From: UBA4720 sp038227135
GTDB taxonomy: Bacteria > Gemmatimonadota > Gemmatimonadetes > Gemmatimonadales > Gemmatimonadaceae
Direction: 5' to 3'
Assembly (NCBI GenBank): GCA_038227135.1
Contig: JBBRQC010000003.1
Location: forward strand, 1-64,000
DNA: 64,000 nt
In this document: positions 1-9,519 of the stretch, piece after piece
How positions within the stretch are numbered: position 1 is the first letter of the stretch
Layout: each line of letters starts with the position of its first letter
Program-made: the position numbers and the translations under genes
Notes under the pieces: model-generated
Database searches by the model: none
Seen by the model: only the letters and a program-made list of their open reading frames with translations
What the model was told of the DNA's origin: nothing

Positions 1-909
1 GCCCAGCCACTCCGGGTGCTTGGCGGTCGAGTCGAAGATCGAGCTCGTCTTGAACGGCTCGAACTTCCCGTGTGATGCTGCCGCCCTCGTCTTGGCGAGA
101 AGCGCCTCCCTTTGCGGCACGCTGAATGGGCGGAACGTGCGCAATGCATCCAATGCCTGATCCAGCAGCTCCATGCTGTCACACCCTGTGATGACCACCG
201 AGGTCGGCAGAGTGAGCGCATAGTGCAGGCACTCCACCGGCGTAACCGTACCCGACTTCAGGATAATTCCGTTGCCCATGCTCTTCATGCCAAGCGCGCC
301 GATATTCTGCTTCACCAGCTCGGGGAGCACGAGCTTCTCGAAGCTGCGGTAGTGCGCATCCATGACGTTGAGCGGCATTTGAACCGTGTCGAACGAGAAT
401 CCATTTTCCTTCGCGACCTCGAGCATGTGAAGATGGATGCGCGGATCCTTGTGTCCGGTGAAGCCGATGTATCGAACCTTTCCCGCGTTCCGAGCCTCGA
501 GTAGAGCCGCGTTCGCGCCGTCGGCATCGAAGATTCGATGCGGATCATCGAAGCGGATAACCTCGTGATGCTGGACCAGATCGATCCGATCGGTCTGCAG
601 CCGGCGTAGCGACTCATCGAGTTGACGCGTCGCCTCCCGTTTGGAGCGGCCGTCGATCTTGGTCATCAGGAACGCCTTGTGCCGGTAGCCGTCGCGCAGC
701 GCCCGTCCCATTCGGATCTCACTCGCCCCGTCATTGTAATCCCACGAGTTGTCCATGAACGTGATACCGCGGTCGATCGCGCTGCGGACGATGCGGAAGC
801 CAAGTTGCTCATCAACGTGCGGAAGTCCGATGTGCCAGCCCCCGAGTCCAATCGGTGATACTCGCTCGCCGGTCTTTCCGAGAGGACGATATTGATCAGT
901 GGCGTCCAT
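1..909 (-). CDS. Aldo/keto reductase, 3' end cut by window edge
   Basis: NADPH-dependent aldo/keto reductase. The frame is open for 303 codons and runs off position 1 with no stop, so the C-terminus is missing. The AKR tetrad is visible: Asp and Tyr in MDNSWDYN near residue 50, Lys in LMTKIDG, and His in VQHHEV. The family strand VRYIGFTGH follows. I chose ATG at 909 because AGGGAG lies 6 nt upstream; an in-frame ATG at 915 would touch that Shine-Dalgarno sequence. It is divergent from the antiporter remnant at 962, with about 50 bp between them. The substrate cannot be predicted. It is distinct from the second AKR at 38086, whose sequence and neighbours differ. Confidence 0.9.
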   Translation of the reverse strand, partial: MDATDQYRPLGKTGERVSPIGLGGWHIGLPHVDEQLGFRIVRSAIDRGITFMDNSWDYNDGASEIRMGRALRDGYRHKAFLMTKIDGRSKREATRQLDESLRRLQTDRIDLVQHHEVIRFDDPHRIFDADGANAALLEARNAGKVRYIGFTGHKDPRIHLHMLEVAKENGFSFDTVQMPLNVMDAHYRSFEKLVLPELVKQNIGALGMKSMGNGIILKSGTVTPVECLHYALTLPTSVVITGCDSMELLDQALDALRTFRPFSVPQREALLAKTRAAASHGKFEPFKTSSIFDSTAKHPEWLG

Positions 910-961
910 CTGCATCTCCCTGAAGGGTTGAAACTTCCGACATTTCTGAGATTATTGTGCC

Positions 962-1520
962 ATGGCCGCCCTCGAGCTGGTTCTGCCTCTACTGGCCGTC
1001 TCCGCTGGGCTGCGCCTCGTCGCCGATCGACTGCGGATTCCCTACGCGACGATCCTCGTCGTTGGGGGCCTCCTCCTCGCGTTCATCCCTGAACTGCCGC
1101 AGGTCACGCTGCCGCCGGAAGTACTGTTCCTGGTTTTTTATCCCACCGCTCCTGTATGCGGGAGCGATTGCCTACCCCCTTCAGCGTGCGAGACGGTGGG
1201 CGGCTCGCGAAGCAGAGCCCCGCGAGAACGAGCCCGAGGATGTCGCGCACGACCACGACCACTTTATCATCGCCCCGTCTCACGATGCGGCCGCGATCGA
1301 TGACTGCCGTGCCATCGAGTACCGCCGCGTTCGCTCGGCGATGATCCACGCGGAAGAGGAAGCAATCATCGATCTTCGGGACCGCGGCGTGATCGCGGAC
1401 GATGTCATGCGCAACATCCAGCGCGACCTCGATCTCGAATCCTTGCTTCTGGAGACAAGCGAGCCAGTGGTCGAGACCGCATACGAAGCCACCGTCGCGA
1501 TCGACGCAGCGGCGCGTTGA
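962..1520 (+). pseudogene. Decayed CPA1 (NhaP-type) Na+/H+ antiporter
   Basis: Remnant of a monovalent cation/proton antiporter. The frame from ATG 962 gives a typical CPA1 N-terminus (RIPYATILVVGGLLLAF, then PPEVLFLVF). At the T-run near 1134-1140 the frame must change to continue with IPPLLYAGAIAYPL, which fits one extra T. Soon afterwards the sequence turns hydrophilic and jumps to a typical cytoplasmic tail (YRRVRSAMIHAEEEAI, RGVIADDVMRNIQRDLDLE) ending at 1520. Family members have roughly 10-13 membrane helices over about 400 residues, and nearly all of that is absent. One frameshift plus a large internal deletion makes a functional transporter very unlikely. The T-run shift alone could be a sequencing error, but the deletion could not. 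Confidence 0.78.
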
Positions 1521-1521
1521 C

Positions 1522-2409
1522 CTAGGCTATTCTTTCCCAGGGCCGGTCAGCGTGCGGCCATGAAACGAGATCGGGGTGGAAAAGATGAGCGAGCAATTCC
1601 ACGCCCTCCACGACTCGCGGGCCGGGCCGCGCGAAGTACGCGTTCGCATCCACGGCATATACCTCCGCGCCAGGCAGTCGGGGTATCTGCCGCGCGAGGT
1701 CCGCTGACCGCTCGAGCCGGTAGCCGCACGGCGACACGATGATGATTTCCGGCCTGGCGACGACGACATCATCCCAATCCATCCGAACGGAATCGGCTCC
1801 CGGACGACCGAGCGGATCTTCACCGCCGGCGAGGGAGATCATTTCCGGCACCCAGTGGCCCCCGCAGAAAAGCGGGTCGGTCCACTCCAGAAAGACGACA
1901 CATCTATTGCGTGTATTCCTGATCAGCGCTCGGACGCGCGCGAGTCTCTCGTGATTGGAGCGTACGAGCCTATCGGCCTCCGGTGCACGACCTATCGCGC
2001 GGCCTACTTCAAGAACGTTGTCCTCGATCTCAGCCATGCTCCGCGGCGTGAGAAACAGAACTTCGGGCTGGACGGCGAACGTCCGCACCGCGCGGGTCAG
2101 CTCATCCCCCGAGGGTGCACACACGCGACAAAGATTCTGCGTCAGTATCACATCGGGACGGAGATCGCGGAGAAGCACCTCGTCGATGGCATAGAGAGTG
2201 TCACCGCTATCCATCTGCCTCGCGACCGCGGCATCAATCGCATCCGGTGAAGCGCCGTCGAGATCGAGCGCCGGTCGACTCACCACAGGTAGGGACATAA
2301 CAGACGTGGGGTAGTCGCATTCATGCGACCGCCCCACGAGCTCACTTCCCCCGCCAAGTGCGTGGACCATCTCCGTGCCTGCGGGCAGGAAGGAAACGAT
2401 CCGAGGCAT
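1522..2409 (-). CDS. Cobalamin-binding-like protein (BtuF/TroA fold)
   Basis: 295-residue protein of the periplasmic-binding-protein superfamily that includes BtuF and vitamin B12/iron-complex binding proteins. It opens with SFLPAGTEMVHALG, followed by VGRSHECDYP, the strand RPDVILTQNLCRVCAP typical of the cobalamin-binding subfamily, and late WDDVVVARPEIIIVSPCG. No signal peptide is visible at ATG 2409, and no ABC permease or ATPase is adjacent, so it may be a cytosolic corrinoid-binding protein rather than a transport component. It lies 11 bp downstream of the RND permease on the same strand and could be read through from that operon. The fold call is firm; the ligand is inferred. Confidence 0.8.
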   Translation of the reverse strand: MPRIVSFLPAGTEMVHALGGGSELVGRSHECDYPTSVMSLPVVSRPALDLDGASPDAIDAAVARQMDSGDTLYAIDEVLLRDLRPDVILTQNLCRVCAPSGDELTRAVRTFAVQPEVLFLTPRSMAEIEDNVLEVGRAIGRAPEADRLVRSNHERLARVRALIRNTRNRCVVFLEWTDPLFCGGHWVPEMISLAGGEDPLGRPGADSVRMDWDDVVVARPEIIIVSPCGYRLERSADLARQIPRLPGAEVYAVDANAYFARPGPRVVEGVELLAHLFHPDLVSWPHADRPWERIA

Positions 2410-2420
2410 CTTCCTGCCGA

Positions 2421-5400
2421 TCAGGCCAACTTCTCCACCACGGGGCGCGCCCTTGGTATCGGATGCTCAGCCGTGCCCGGCTTGTAGAGACCGAGCTTGC
2501 CCAGGACCCACTCTCTCCACTCGTCCAGAATCTCGTAGAACGTCGGGATCACGACGAGCGTGAGCAGGGTCGACGTGATCACGCCGCCGATCACCGCCCG
2601 CCCGAGTGGCGCGCGGAACTCGGCCCCTTCGCCGATACCGAGAGCCACGGGCAACATGCCCGCAATGAGTGCCAGCGTCGTCATCATGATCGGACGCAGA
2701 CGAATCGCGCCTGCCTGGATCAGCGCTTCGCGCCTTGGCATGCCGTCCTTCTCACGCGCCCACTTGGCGAAGTCGATGAGCAGAATCGCGTTCTTGGCGA
2801 CGATGCCCATCAGTAGAATCACTCCGATCAGGCTCATGATGTTGATCGTCGTGCCGGTGATCATGAGCGCCAGCATGACGCCTATCAATGATAGCGGCAG
2901 CGAGATCATGATCGCCAGCGGCTCGAGGAACGAGCCGAACTGCATCACGAGAATCAGGTACATGAGCATCACCGCGATGCCCAGCGCCGAGAAGATCCGA
3001 CCGAACACCTCGTTCTGGCTGTCGACTTCACCGCCCTGAGTAATGTGGACTCCGGGCGGAAGAGTGAGTTTCGCGATCCGGGCATTGATGTCCTTCATGA
3101 CCTCCGTCAACGGCCGACCCGACGTGTTCGCCTGGACCGTGACCACCAGATCCGCATCGAGATGGCTGATCTGCGCCGGTCCGAGTGACTGTGTGATCGT
3201 TGCAATCTGTCCGAGCGGAAGCGTTCGCGGCTGGCCATCGGGGCCCGTGACGACCAGCGGTAGTTGTTCCAGATCGGCAGCACGCTGCCTCGCCTCAGGG
3301 GCAAGCCGCACATTCACTTCGCGAGTCTGGTCGCTAGGATCGACCCAGTCACCCGCTTTGATTCCAGCGAACGCCGGTCGCAGAGCTTGGGCGACCTGAC
3401 CGACAGTTACTCCGAGAGTTCCCGCGAGCCCACGATTCATCTCGACGTTGAGCTCCGGCTTCTGTCCTTTGGTGGATAGACCGACATCCACTGCGCCCTT
3501 CACCTGTTTCAGTTGATCGGCAATCGCTTCTGCGGCAGCTCCGAGCTGCTGTGATGTGCCTCCCCGCAGCTCGATCTGAATCTGCTTCTGCGCGCCACCG
3601 AAGTCGCTTGTGAAGACGGACATCGTGGCGCCACCGATGTTTCCAACTTCCTGTCGGAGCTGACGCCCGAAAGCTTCGGCCCCAATGTTCCGATCGGATT
3701 TCGGCACCAGACGAACGTAGATGCTTCCTGTGTTCACGTCGCCGGTGCTTCCGCCGATTGTCGTATAAGTGAAACGAACCTCCTTGTGGGCACGTGCAAT
3801 CCGAGCCGCCTCTTCAGCCTTGATGCGTGTGTAAGCGAGGTTAGACCCAGGCGGAGTCTCGAGCGCAATATTGAGCTCCGATTGATCTTCGCTTCCGAAG
3901 AAGCTCGCGCCAACCAGTCCAACTGCTGGAAGCGCGAGTGCGACGATGAACGAGGCCAGCGCAATCAGAACCATCGCGACGCGGTGATCGAGAGCCCACG
4001 CGATCAGCCCCTTGTAGCGCTGCGCCATCCGGTTGAACCAGTTGTTGAACTTCTCGAGCGTGCGCGCGATCGGATTGCGGTGCTCGCCTGCCTCGACCTG
4101 TGGATCGGCCCAGTACGCCGACAGCATGGGGTCGAGCGAGAACGACACGAACAATGACACGAGTACCGACGCGGCAATGGTGAGCGCGAACGGCTTGAAC
4201 CACTGTCCGGCGACTCCGTACATGAACGCCACCGGAACGAATACCGCGACGATCGAGAATGTCGTGGCAGCGACGGCGAGGCCGATCTCGTCGGTGCCCT
4301 CGTGCGACGCCGTCATGTGATCCTTACCCATCTCGATGTGCCGCACGATGTTCTCCCGCACCACGATGGCATCGTCGATCAGGATTCCGATCGCGAGAGA
4401 CAGACCCAGGAGCGACATCGTGTTGAGTGTGAAACCGAACGCCCATACGGCGATGAATGACGCCATCACCGACACCGGCAGTGCCAGGCCCGTGATGACC
4501 GTCGATCTCCACGAGTTGAGGAACACGAACACCACCAGCACCGTGAGAAGCGCGCCGATCAGCAGTGCTTCTTCGACGTTGCTCACCGATGCTTTGACGC
4601 GCAAACCTGAATCCTTTACGATGTCGATCTTTACGCCGGGCGGAAGCGTCTTCTGTATCTCGTCCACCCTCTTTCTGACCTTGGCGCTGACGTCGGTCGT
4701 GCTGTAGCCCTTCGACTTCACGATGTTGATGCCGACGGCCTCGACGCCGTTGTACAGCGCCAGCGAGCGCTGCTCCTGGGTCCCGTCGATCGCATCCGCT
4801 ACCTGACCCAATCGAACGATCTGACCATTCCGCTCTGCCACCACGAGGTTCATGAAATCCTGTGGTCCATCGAGTCGACCCTGCAGACGAATCGTACGCT
4901 CATCGAGGTTTCCGTTGACTCTTCCCACTGGTGCGGCCAGGTTCTGGACCTGCAACGCCTGCACGACCTGACTGACGCCGATGCCGGCAGCCTGCAGCGC
5001 TTCCGGCCTGAGCTGGATGGTCATCTCACGCTTCACGCCGCCAACGAGCTGCACCTGCGCGATCCCCGTAATTCCTCTCAGCTTGCTCGTGATGTCCGGA
5101 TCGGCAAGCCGCGTGAGCTGCGCCGGAGTCATTGCAGGTGAAGCTATCGTCATCGACACGATCGGCTGGTCGGACGGATCGAACCGCTGCATCACCGGCT
5201 CCTTCATCTCTACCGGAAGATCAGCGCGGATCCCGGAGATCGCGTCGCGAATGTCCTGCGTGCCGACCTGCGGATCCTTCTCGAACACGAAAAGGGTGAT
5301 GATCTGTGCATAGCCGTCCCCGGCCGTGCCGTAGATCTTGTCGACGCCGGAGATGCCCTTGATCGCGTCCTCGACCGGCTTCAGGATCTCCCGCTCCACA

Positions 5401-5573
5401 CCTTCAGGAGATGCGCCGGGATAGGGGATGAACGTCATCACGACCGGCTGCTGAATATCCGGGAACTCGTCGGTCTGCAGACGCCACAGCGCGAACAATC
5501 CGAATACGACCAGCGCCACCATCGTTACGACGGTGATCATCGGCCGCTTGATGGCAAAATCTGAAATAATCAT
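2421..5573 (-). CDS. RND multidrug efflux pump, inner-membrane transporter (HAE1 family)
   Basis: 1,050-residue proton-driven efflux transporter of the AcrB/MexB type, full length for the family. The N-terminus (FAIKRPMITVV) is the first helix. Two large periplasmic loops follow, with PGASPEGVE in the porter domain, and the proton-relay pair D400-D401 lies in GILIDDAIVVREN. The C-terminal half repeats the layout and ends in a membrane bundle containing LRPIMMTTLALIAGMLP. It is the last gene of a tetR-tolC-MFP-RND operon on the minus strand; the adaptor ends 3 bp upstream. It would form a trimer in the inner membrane with the adaptor and TolC encoded beside it. The substrate range is unknown. 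Confidence 0.95.
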   Translation of the reverse strand: MIISDFAIKRPMITVVTMVALVVFGLFALWRLQTDEFPDIQQPVVMTFIPYPGASPEGVEREILKPVEDAIKGISGVDKIYGTAGDGYAQIITLFVFEKDPQVGTQDIRDAISGIRADLPVEMKEPVMQRFDPSDQPIVSMTIASPAMTPAQLTRLADPDITSKLRGITGIAQVQLVGGVKREMTIQLRPEALQAAGIGVSQVVQALQVQNLAAPVGRVNGNLDERTIRLQGRLDGPQDFMNLVVAERNGQIVRLGQVADAIDGTQEQRSLALYNGVEAVGINIVKSKGYSTTDVSAKVRKRVDEIQKTLPPGVKIDIVKDSGLRVKASVSNVEEALLIGALLTVLVVFVFLNSWRSTVITGLALPVSVMASFIAVWAFGFTLNTMSLLGLSLAIGILIDDAIVVRENIVRHIEMGKDHMTASHEGTDEIGLAVAATTFSIVAVFVPVAFMYGVAGQWFKPFALTIAASVLVSLFVSFSLDPMLSAYWADPQVEAGEHRNPIARTLEKFNNWFNRMAQRYKGLIAWALDHRVAMVLIALASFIVALALPAVGLVGASFFGSEDQSELNIALETPPGSNLAYTRIKAEEAARIARAHKEVRFTYTTIGGSTGDVNTGSIYVRLVPKSDRNIGAEAFGRQLRQEVGNIGGATMSVFTSDFGGAQKQIQIELRGGTSQQLGAAAEAIADQLKQVKGAVDVGLSTKGQKPELNVEMNRGLAGTLGVTVGQVAQALRPAFAGIKAGDWVDPSDQTREVNVRLAPEARQRAADLEQLPLVVTGPDGQPRTLPLGQIATITQSLGPAQISHLDADLVVTVQANTSGRPLTEVMKDINARIAKLTLPPGVHITQGGEVDSQNEVFGRIFSALGIAVMLMYLILVMQFGSFLEPLAIMISLPLSLIGVMLALMITGTTINIMSLIGVILLMGIVAKNAILLIDFAKWAREKDGMPRREALIQAGAIRLRPIMMTTLALIAGMLPVALGIGEGAEFRAPLGRAVIGGVITSTLLTLVVIPTFYEILDEWREWVLGKLGLYKPGTAEHPIPRARPVVEKLA

Positions 5574-5576
5574 TTA

Positions 5577-6734
5577 TCAGAGCCCTCCGCTGTTGTTGGC
5601 GACGGGAGCGGCCGGCGACGCTGAGACCCGCACCGGAGTTCCGGGAGTGATTCCCTGCGCTGCGCCGAGCAACAAGGTGTCGCCCGCCTGCAGGCCAGCC
5701 AGAATCTCGATTCTCTCGGAGCTCTTGTCCGTCAGGCCCAGTTGTACCTGAACCTTTTCCGCCTTGCCGCCCTTCACGCGCACGACGAATGGCGCGCTCC
5801 CCCGGATATCGACCGCCGCCTGGGGAACGACGAGCCCCATCTTCGTTGCGCTCGACATGCGTCCATTCGCGAATAGCCCGCCGACGAGCGTCCGTCCCGC
5901 GTTCGGGATCGACACGTAAATGCGAACCTGACGCGTCGTCGGATCGGCCGTCGGATTGATGCGAGTGATGTGTCCCTCAAATTCGCGGCCCGGATATCCG
6001 CTGACGGTGAAGACCACGGGCACACCAACGCGAATCAGCGACAGCTGCTCAGCGGGGACCGACGCCTCGAGTCTCATGCTCGAGGGATCCACAACCGTAA
6101 ACAGCGCGGAGCCCGGCTGAACTACATCGCCGGCGGAGACGGGCCGTTCGCTCACGACGCCGCTGAACGGCGCGGTGACGGTGGTGCTGCGGTAAGCCTT
6201 TGACGCAGTCGCGAGTCTGGAGTTCGCATCCTCGAGCGCCGCCTGAGCGGAGATCGAAGCACGACGCGACTGTTCTATATCGCGGTCGGCAATCGCGCCG
6301 GCTGCGAGGAGTTTCTGATTTCTGGCCAGATCGTGCGCTGCTACATCAGCCGCGTTGCGGGCGGCGACTTGCCCCGCGCGGGCAGATGTGTATGCGTCCT
6401 GGATTCCGCTTGCATCGATCCGCGCCAGAACGGCACCAGTATTCACTGCCTGGCCCTGATCGGCGTACGTCTGCAGCACGCTGCCGGAGACCTGCGAGCG
6501 AATCGCTGCCTCGCGCTCCGGCTCCAGGGTTCCGGAGATGGAAGGTCCGGTCATGATCGAGCCGTTCATCGCGACGGAGATGTTCTCGGCTCCGACGATC
6601 ATCGTTTGCGTTTTGGCGGTTTCAGCCGCCGACGCGTTGTCGCCCTTGCTGCAGCCGCTGACGGCGGCGACCGCCAAGAAGCCAAGCAGAATCGCGGCGC
6701 GTTTTGTCAGGGCAGTGTGTTTTGTGGTCATCAT
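5577..6734 (-). CDS. RND efflux periplasmic adaptor (membrane fusion protein)
   Basis: 385-residue adaptor linking the RND pump to TolC. The N-terminus is a lipoprotein signal with a lipobox ending SGC near residue 28, so it is probably anchored to the periplasmic face of the inner membrane. Next come a biotinyl-lipoyl-like half (GSVLQTYADQGQAVNTG), an alpha-helical hairpin around residues 105-170, the second lipoyl half (VTAPFSGVVSERPVSAGDVV), a beta-barrel domain and a membrane-proximal domain. It is 20 bp downstream of tolC and 3 bp upstream of the RND gene, so the three are almost certainly co-transcribed. Confidence 0.94.
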   Translation of the reverse strand: MMTTKHTALTKRAAILLGFLAVAAVSGCSKGDNASAAETAKTQTMIVGAENISVAMNGSIMTGPSISGTLEPEREAAIRSQVSGSVLQTYADQGQAVNTGAVLARIDASGIQDAYTSARAGQVAARNAADVAAHDLARNQKLLAAGAIADRDIEQSRRASISAQAALEDANSRLATASKAYRSTTVTAPFSGVVSERPVSAGDVVQPGSALFTVVDPSSMRLEASVPAEQLSLIRVGVPVVFTVSGYPGREFEGHITRINPTADPTTRQVRIYVSIPNAGRTLVGGLFANGRMSSATKMGLVVPQAAVDIRGSAPFVVRVKGGKAEKVQVQLGLTDKSSERIEILAGLQAGDTLLLGAAQGITPGTPVRVSASPAAPVANNSGGL

Positions 6735-6754
6735 AATGATTGTTCTTGATACTC

Positions 6755-8416
6755 TTATTGTGGTGGAATCGCGGACTGCCCTGTTTGAGTAGTTTGCGTC
6801 GTTTGCGTCTGCTGAGTGCTCTGCGATTGCTGCTGTGTTGCCGCCTGCGCCTGTGATTGGGTCGTGCTGGTCGTCTGAAGCGGGAGGTCGGGAAGGAGTG
6901 CGAGCTTCACCCGTGCGACCTGCAGGTTCCTGGCAGCGAGGGCGCGATTGGTGACGGCCTGTTCGAGCAGGATTCGAGCGTCGTTGAGCTCGAGCTGCGT
7001 CGAGATGCCTTCCTTGTAGCGCACTTCCGCGATCGAGTACGCTCTGCGAGCCTGTTCCGCCGTGCCGAGGCTTGCCTGCCAGGCGGACCGGGCCTGAGAG
7101 AGATTGCTGAGCGTCACGCGCGAATCGAGCGCCGCGAACTCGCGGACCTGATCGTACCGTGCCTGGGCCTCGCGCACATTCGCCTCCGCCACGAGCTGCT
7201 CGCCCTTGATCCGGCCTCCGGTGAACAGCGGAACCTGTGATGCGAGTCCGACGGTCCAGTTCGTCCGGAAATCTCCGGTCTGGGGAAAGTTGCTGAGCGG
7301 GAACGCGACCTTGCCGTACTGCGAAGTGAGGGCAAGCGTGGGAAAGCGCTGCGCCTTCGCGACCTTGAGAAGACCGCGCTGAGCATCGATTGCGGCCGCC
7401 GCTTCGCGAACTGTTGCCCGGCTGGTGGCGGAGGTGTCGCCGCCGAGTCCGGCCGCTTCGAGCGCCGAGTTTATTGCCGTGGCATCGTCAACCGCGGTCG
7501 TCAGCTGGAGCGGGGTGTCGAGAGCAATATTGAGCAGCTGCTTGAGCCGAAGATAGGCGACTTCGCGATCGCTCTGCCGCTGAATCACGATGGGGCGCTG
7601 ATTCGCCGCCGACACCTGGGCGCGCAGCAGCTCGAACTCGGAGACGTTGCCGACCGTCCGCGCGAGCTGCGTCTGCTTGAGCACGTTGTCGGTTTGCACG
7701 GCGGATGATTCGGCAAGCGCAACCAGACGATCGGCAAGTGCCGCGTCGAAGTATTCCTGCGTCACGTCGAGACGGAGCTGAGCTCGCTGGGCCGCGAGCT
7801 CGATGTCGGCCGAGCGGCGTCCGGCGTTGGCGACCGCGTTCTGCGCCTGGATGCGTCCGCCGGCGAACAGGTTCTGCGAAAACGAAAGGCCGAGGTTGTA
7901 CTGGTTCTTCGCGCCAAATCCCAGGCTGCCGAACGAGGAGAAGGGATTGGCGCCAAGCGCGCAGCGGGACGCATCCTCGAGCCCCGCAAGGCGCTCCGCA
8001 GTCGTGGCGGCAGGCCCCAACAGGTACTGGTCGCACGGCGACGGCGGCGGCGCGGGCTTGGTCGTATCGACCACTGGCGCACTGCCTCCCGCGCTCGAGA
8101 ACTGTGACGCGAGTGTTCTGGTATAGCTCGCCGAGCCATTGAGCTGCGGATAGCGTTGGCTCCGCGCCTGATATTGCTGGCCTTGCGCGCGCTGGACGCC
8201 TGCGCGTGCGATGCGGATCGCCTCGCTTTGAGATTCAGCGGTGCGCACAGCTTCCTCGAGACTGATGGGAAGCGTTTGAGCTACCGTTGTCTGGGTAGGA
8301 AGCGCAGGGACCTGCGCGCGCACCGTCACGGGCGCAATGACGCTCAGGAGAGCAAAGACAATTCGTGCGAGTCTGCCGGCGAAGTGAGCGCGGCAGTGGA
8401 GTTTTCTGGGAGACAC
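6755..8416 (-). CDS. TolC-family outer membrane efflux protein
   Basis: Outer membrane channel subunit of the adjacent RND pump. Two OEP repeats rich in coiled-coil helix are visible (NLSFSQNLFAGGRI and LASQVPLFTGGRI mark equivalent positions), with a Gln/Thr-rich low-complexity C-terminus. I place the start at GTG 8416, 5 nt after the tetR stop, because this gives a normal signal peptide (basic start, then RIVFALLSVIAP, cleavage after VRA). An ATG at 8491 extends the frame by 25 residues but lies inside tetR and puts a long charged stretch ahead of the hydrophobic core. No good Shine-Dalgarno sequence precedes the GTG, so translational coupling to tetR is likely. Confidence 0.92.
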   Translation of the reverse strand: MSPRKLHCRAHFAGRLARIVFALLSVIAPVTVRAQVPALPTQTTVAQTLPISLEEAVRTAESQSEAIRIARAGVQRAQGQQYQARSQRYPQLNGSASYTRTLASQFSSAGGSAPVVDTTKPAPPPSPCDQYLLGPAATTAERLAGLEDASRCALGANPFSSFGSLGFGAKNQYNLGLSFSQNLFAGGRIQAQNAVANAGRRSADIELAAQRAQLRLDVTQEYFDAALADRLVALAESSAVQTDNVLKQTQLARTVGNVSEFELLRAQVSAANQRPIVIQRQSDREVAYLRLKQLLNIALDTPLQLTTAVDDATAINSALEAAGLGGDTSATSRATVREAAAAIDAQRGLLKVAKAQRFPTLALTSQYGKVAFPLSNFPQTGDFRTNWTVGLASQVPLFTGGRIKGEQLVAEANVREAQARYDQVREFAALDSRVTLSNLSQARSAWQASLGTAEQARRAYSIAEVRYKEGISTQLELNDARILLEQAVTNRALAARNLQVARVKLALLPDLPLQTTSTTQSQAQAATQQQSQSTQQTQTTQTTQTGQSAIPPQ

Positions 8417-8420
8417 TGGT

Positions 8421-9044
8421 TCAGGCTGAAAGTTGTTTTGCGCGCTTCGTCTGCTTATTCGTCGTTCGACGGGCGCCATTTTCGACACCAAGGGCTTTCA
8501 ATAACAATCGCGTGTACATCTGAGCTGCCTTCTCTTCGGGCTGGGGGTAGACCTCCGGCATCATCCCCCGTCCCATAGCGTCTGCGAAGATCGCCCCCAT
8601 GAGCATTGCGGCGGCCGTTTTGGGATCGAACTTCTCCGCTGCCATCCCCTGCCGCTTGAGAGCGGTCAGGTAATGGCATAGATCCGCTGAAGCATGTCTC
8701 GGGACGTAGCTGGCGCTTTCACACATTTCAGGTCGTTCTTCCATCTCGCCCATCGTCTTACGGATAATCGAGCTCCGAAGTCTCAAATGCTGTATGAACG
8801 ACTCGCTCCACGAGGTCAGCTCGCGTTCGGGGTCGGATGGGACGTCGGGCAGCGGGGTCAGTTCGACCGAGTGTGTCCTTTTCATCGCTTCGCGGATCAG
8901 CGCTTCCTTGGACCCGAATTGTCGGAAGATCGTGACCTCGTTCACCCCAGCAGCGTCGGCAATCCGCCGCGTGGTACAGCCGCGGAAGCCGAGCTTGGCG
9001 AACACCTGACACGCAGCGTTGATGATTTCGTTTCTGCTGTCCAT
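8421..9044 (-). CDS. TetR-family repressor of the efflux operon
   Basis: 207-residue regulator with the N-terminal TetR helix-turn-helix (RIADAAGVNEVTIFRQFGSKEAL) and a diverged ligand-binding C-terminus. The start is taken at ATG 9044 (MDSRNEIINAAC), which matches family N-termini; an upstream ATG at 9080 only adds an uncharacteristic 12 residues. It is the first gene of the minus-strand operon tetR-tolC-MFP-RND, so autoregulation of the pump is the natural model. No clear palindromic operator was seen in the short upstream spacer (9045-9132). The inducer is unknown. Confidence 0.9.
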   Translation of the reverse strand: MDSRNEIINAACQVFAKLGFRGCTTRRIADAAGVNEVTIFRQFGSKEALIREAMKRTHSVELTPLPDVPSDPERELTSWSESFIQHLRLRSSIIRKTMGEMEERPEMCESASYVPRHASADLCHYLTALKRQGMAAEKFDPKTAAAMLMGAIFADAMGRGMMPEVYPQPEEKAAQMYTRLLLKALGVENGARRTTNKQTKRAKQLSA

Positions 9045-9132
9045 GCGACCGATATTAGGGCACCAGGTCCGAAAATGCAAGCAGTCACTTACTTACACAC
9101 ACGTTTCCCACATTGGGTACCGGAGGCAGCCT

Positions 9133-9497
9133 TTGGCGAAGAACGAGATGGAAGCCGCGTTCTCTGCAGCACTTACGCACGTTTGAACAATTGCTCGTTA
9201 CCGGCTTGAAGACCGTAAACGGTGACTCGGCCAGGCCCCAGCTCGAGAAGCTGGAGAGGGACCTCAAACTCCGGCGCGACCAGGCCCTCAAGGGCGGATC
9301 CGTGGACCGGGAGTGGTTCCAGGGGACCGTCCGATGGGTTGCGGATTGGATTCCCGACACGGAAATCACGCTCATCGCCGCGCGTCTCGTACGACGTCGA
9401 TCAGGCAGCTCGCGCCATTAGGGAGAGCGACCTGCCGAATGAGTTCGCCGAAATCCTGAAATCGGGCGGAGCGAGGGCAGCAGTGGCAAACCGGTAG
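9133..9497 (+). pseudogene. Small hypothetical gene with two apparent +1 frameshifts
   Basis: I do not recognise the family. A TTG at 9133 has a strong GGAGG 6 nt upstream and begins AKNEMEAAFSAALTHV, then meets TGA at 9184. One base further the reading continues in the next frame as EQLLVTGLKTVNGD through GTVRWVADWIPDTEITLIA, which has coding-like, GC-rich third positions. Near 9390 a further +1 step gives VSYDVDQAARAIRESDLPNEF, ending with TAG at 9495-9497; the middle frame itself stops at 9421. The reconstructed protein is about 120 residues, hydrophilic and mostly helical. Either this is a decayed gene (or two sequence errors), or the first site, GTT TGA A, is a slippery stop like the one in prfB. 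Confidence 0.5.
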
Positions 9498-9519
9498 CAA
9501 GCCGCGGCGCCGATTCCGT

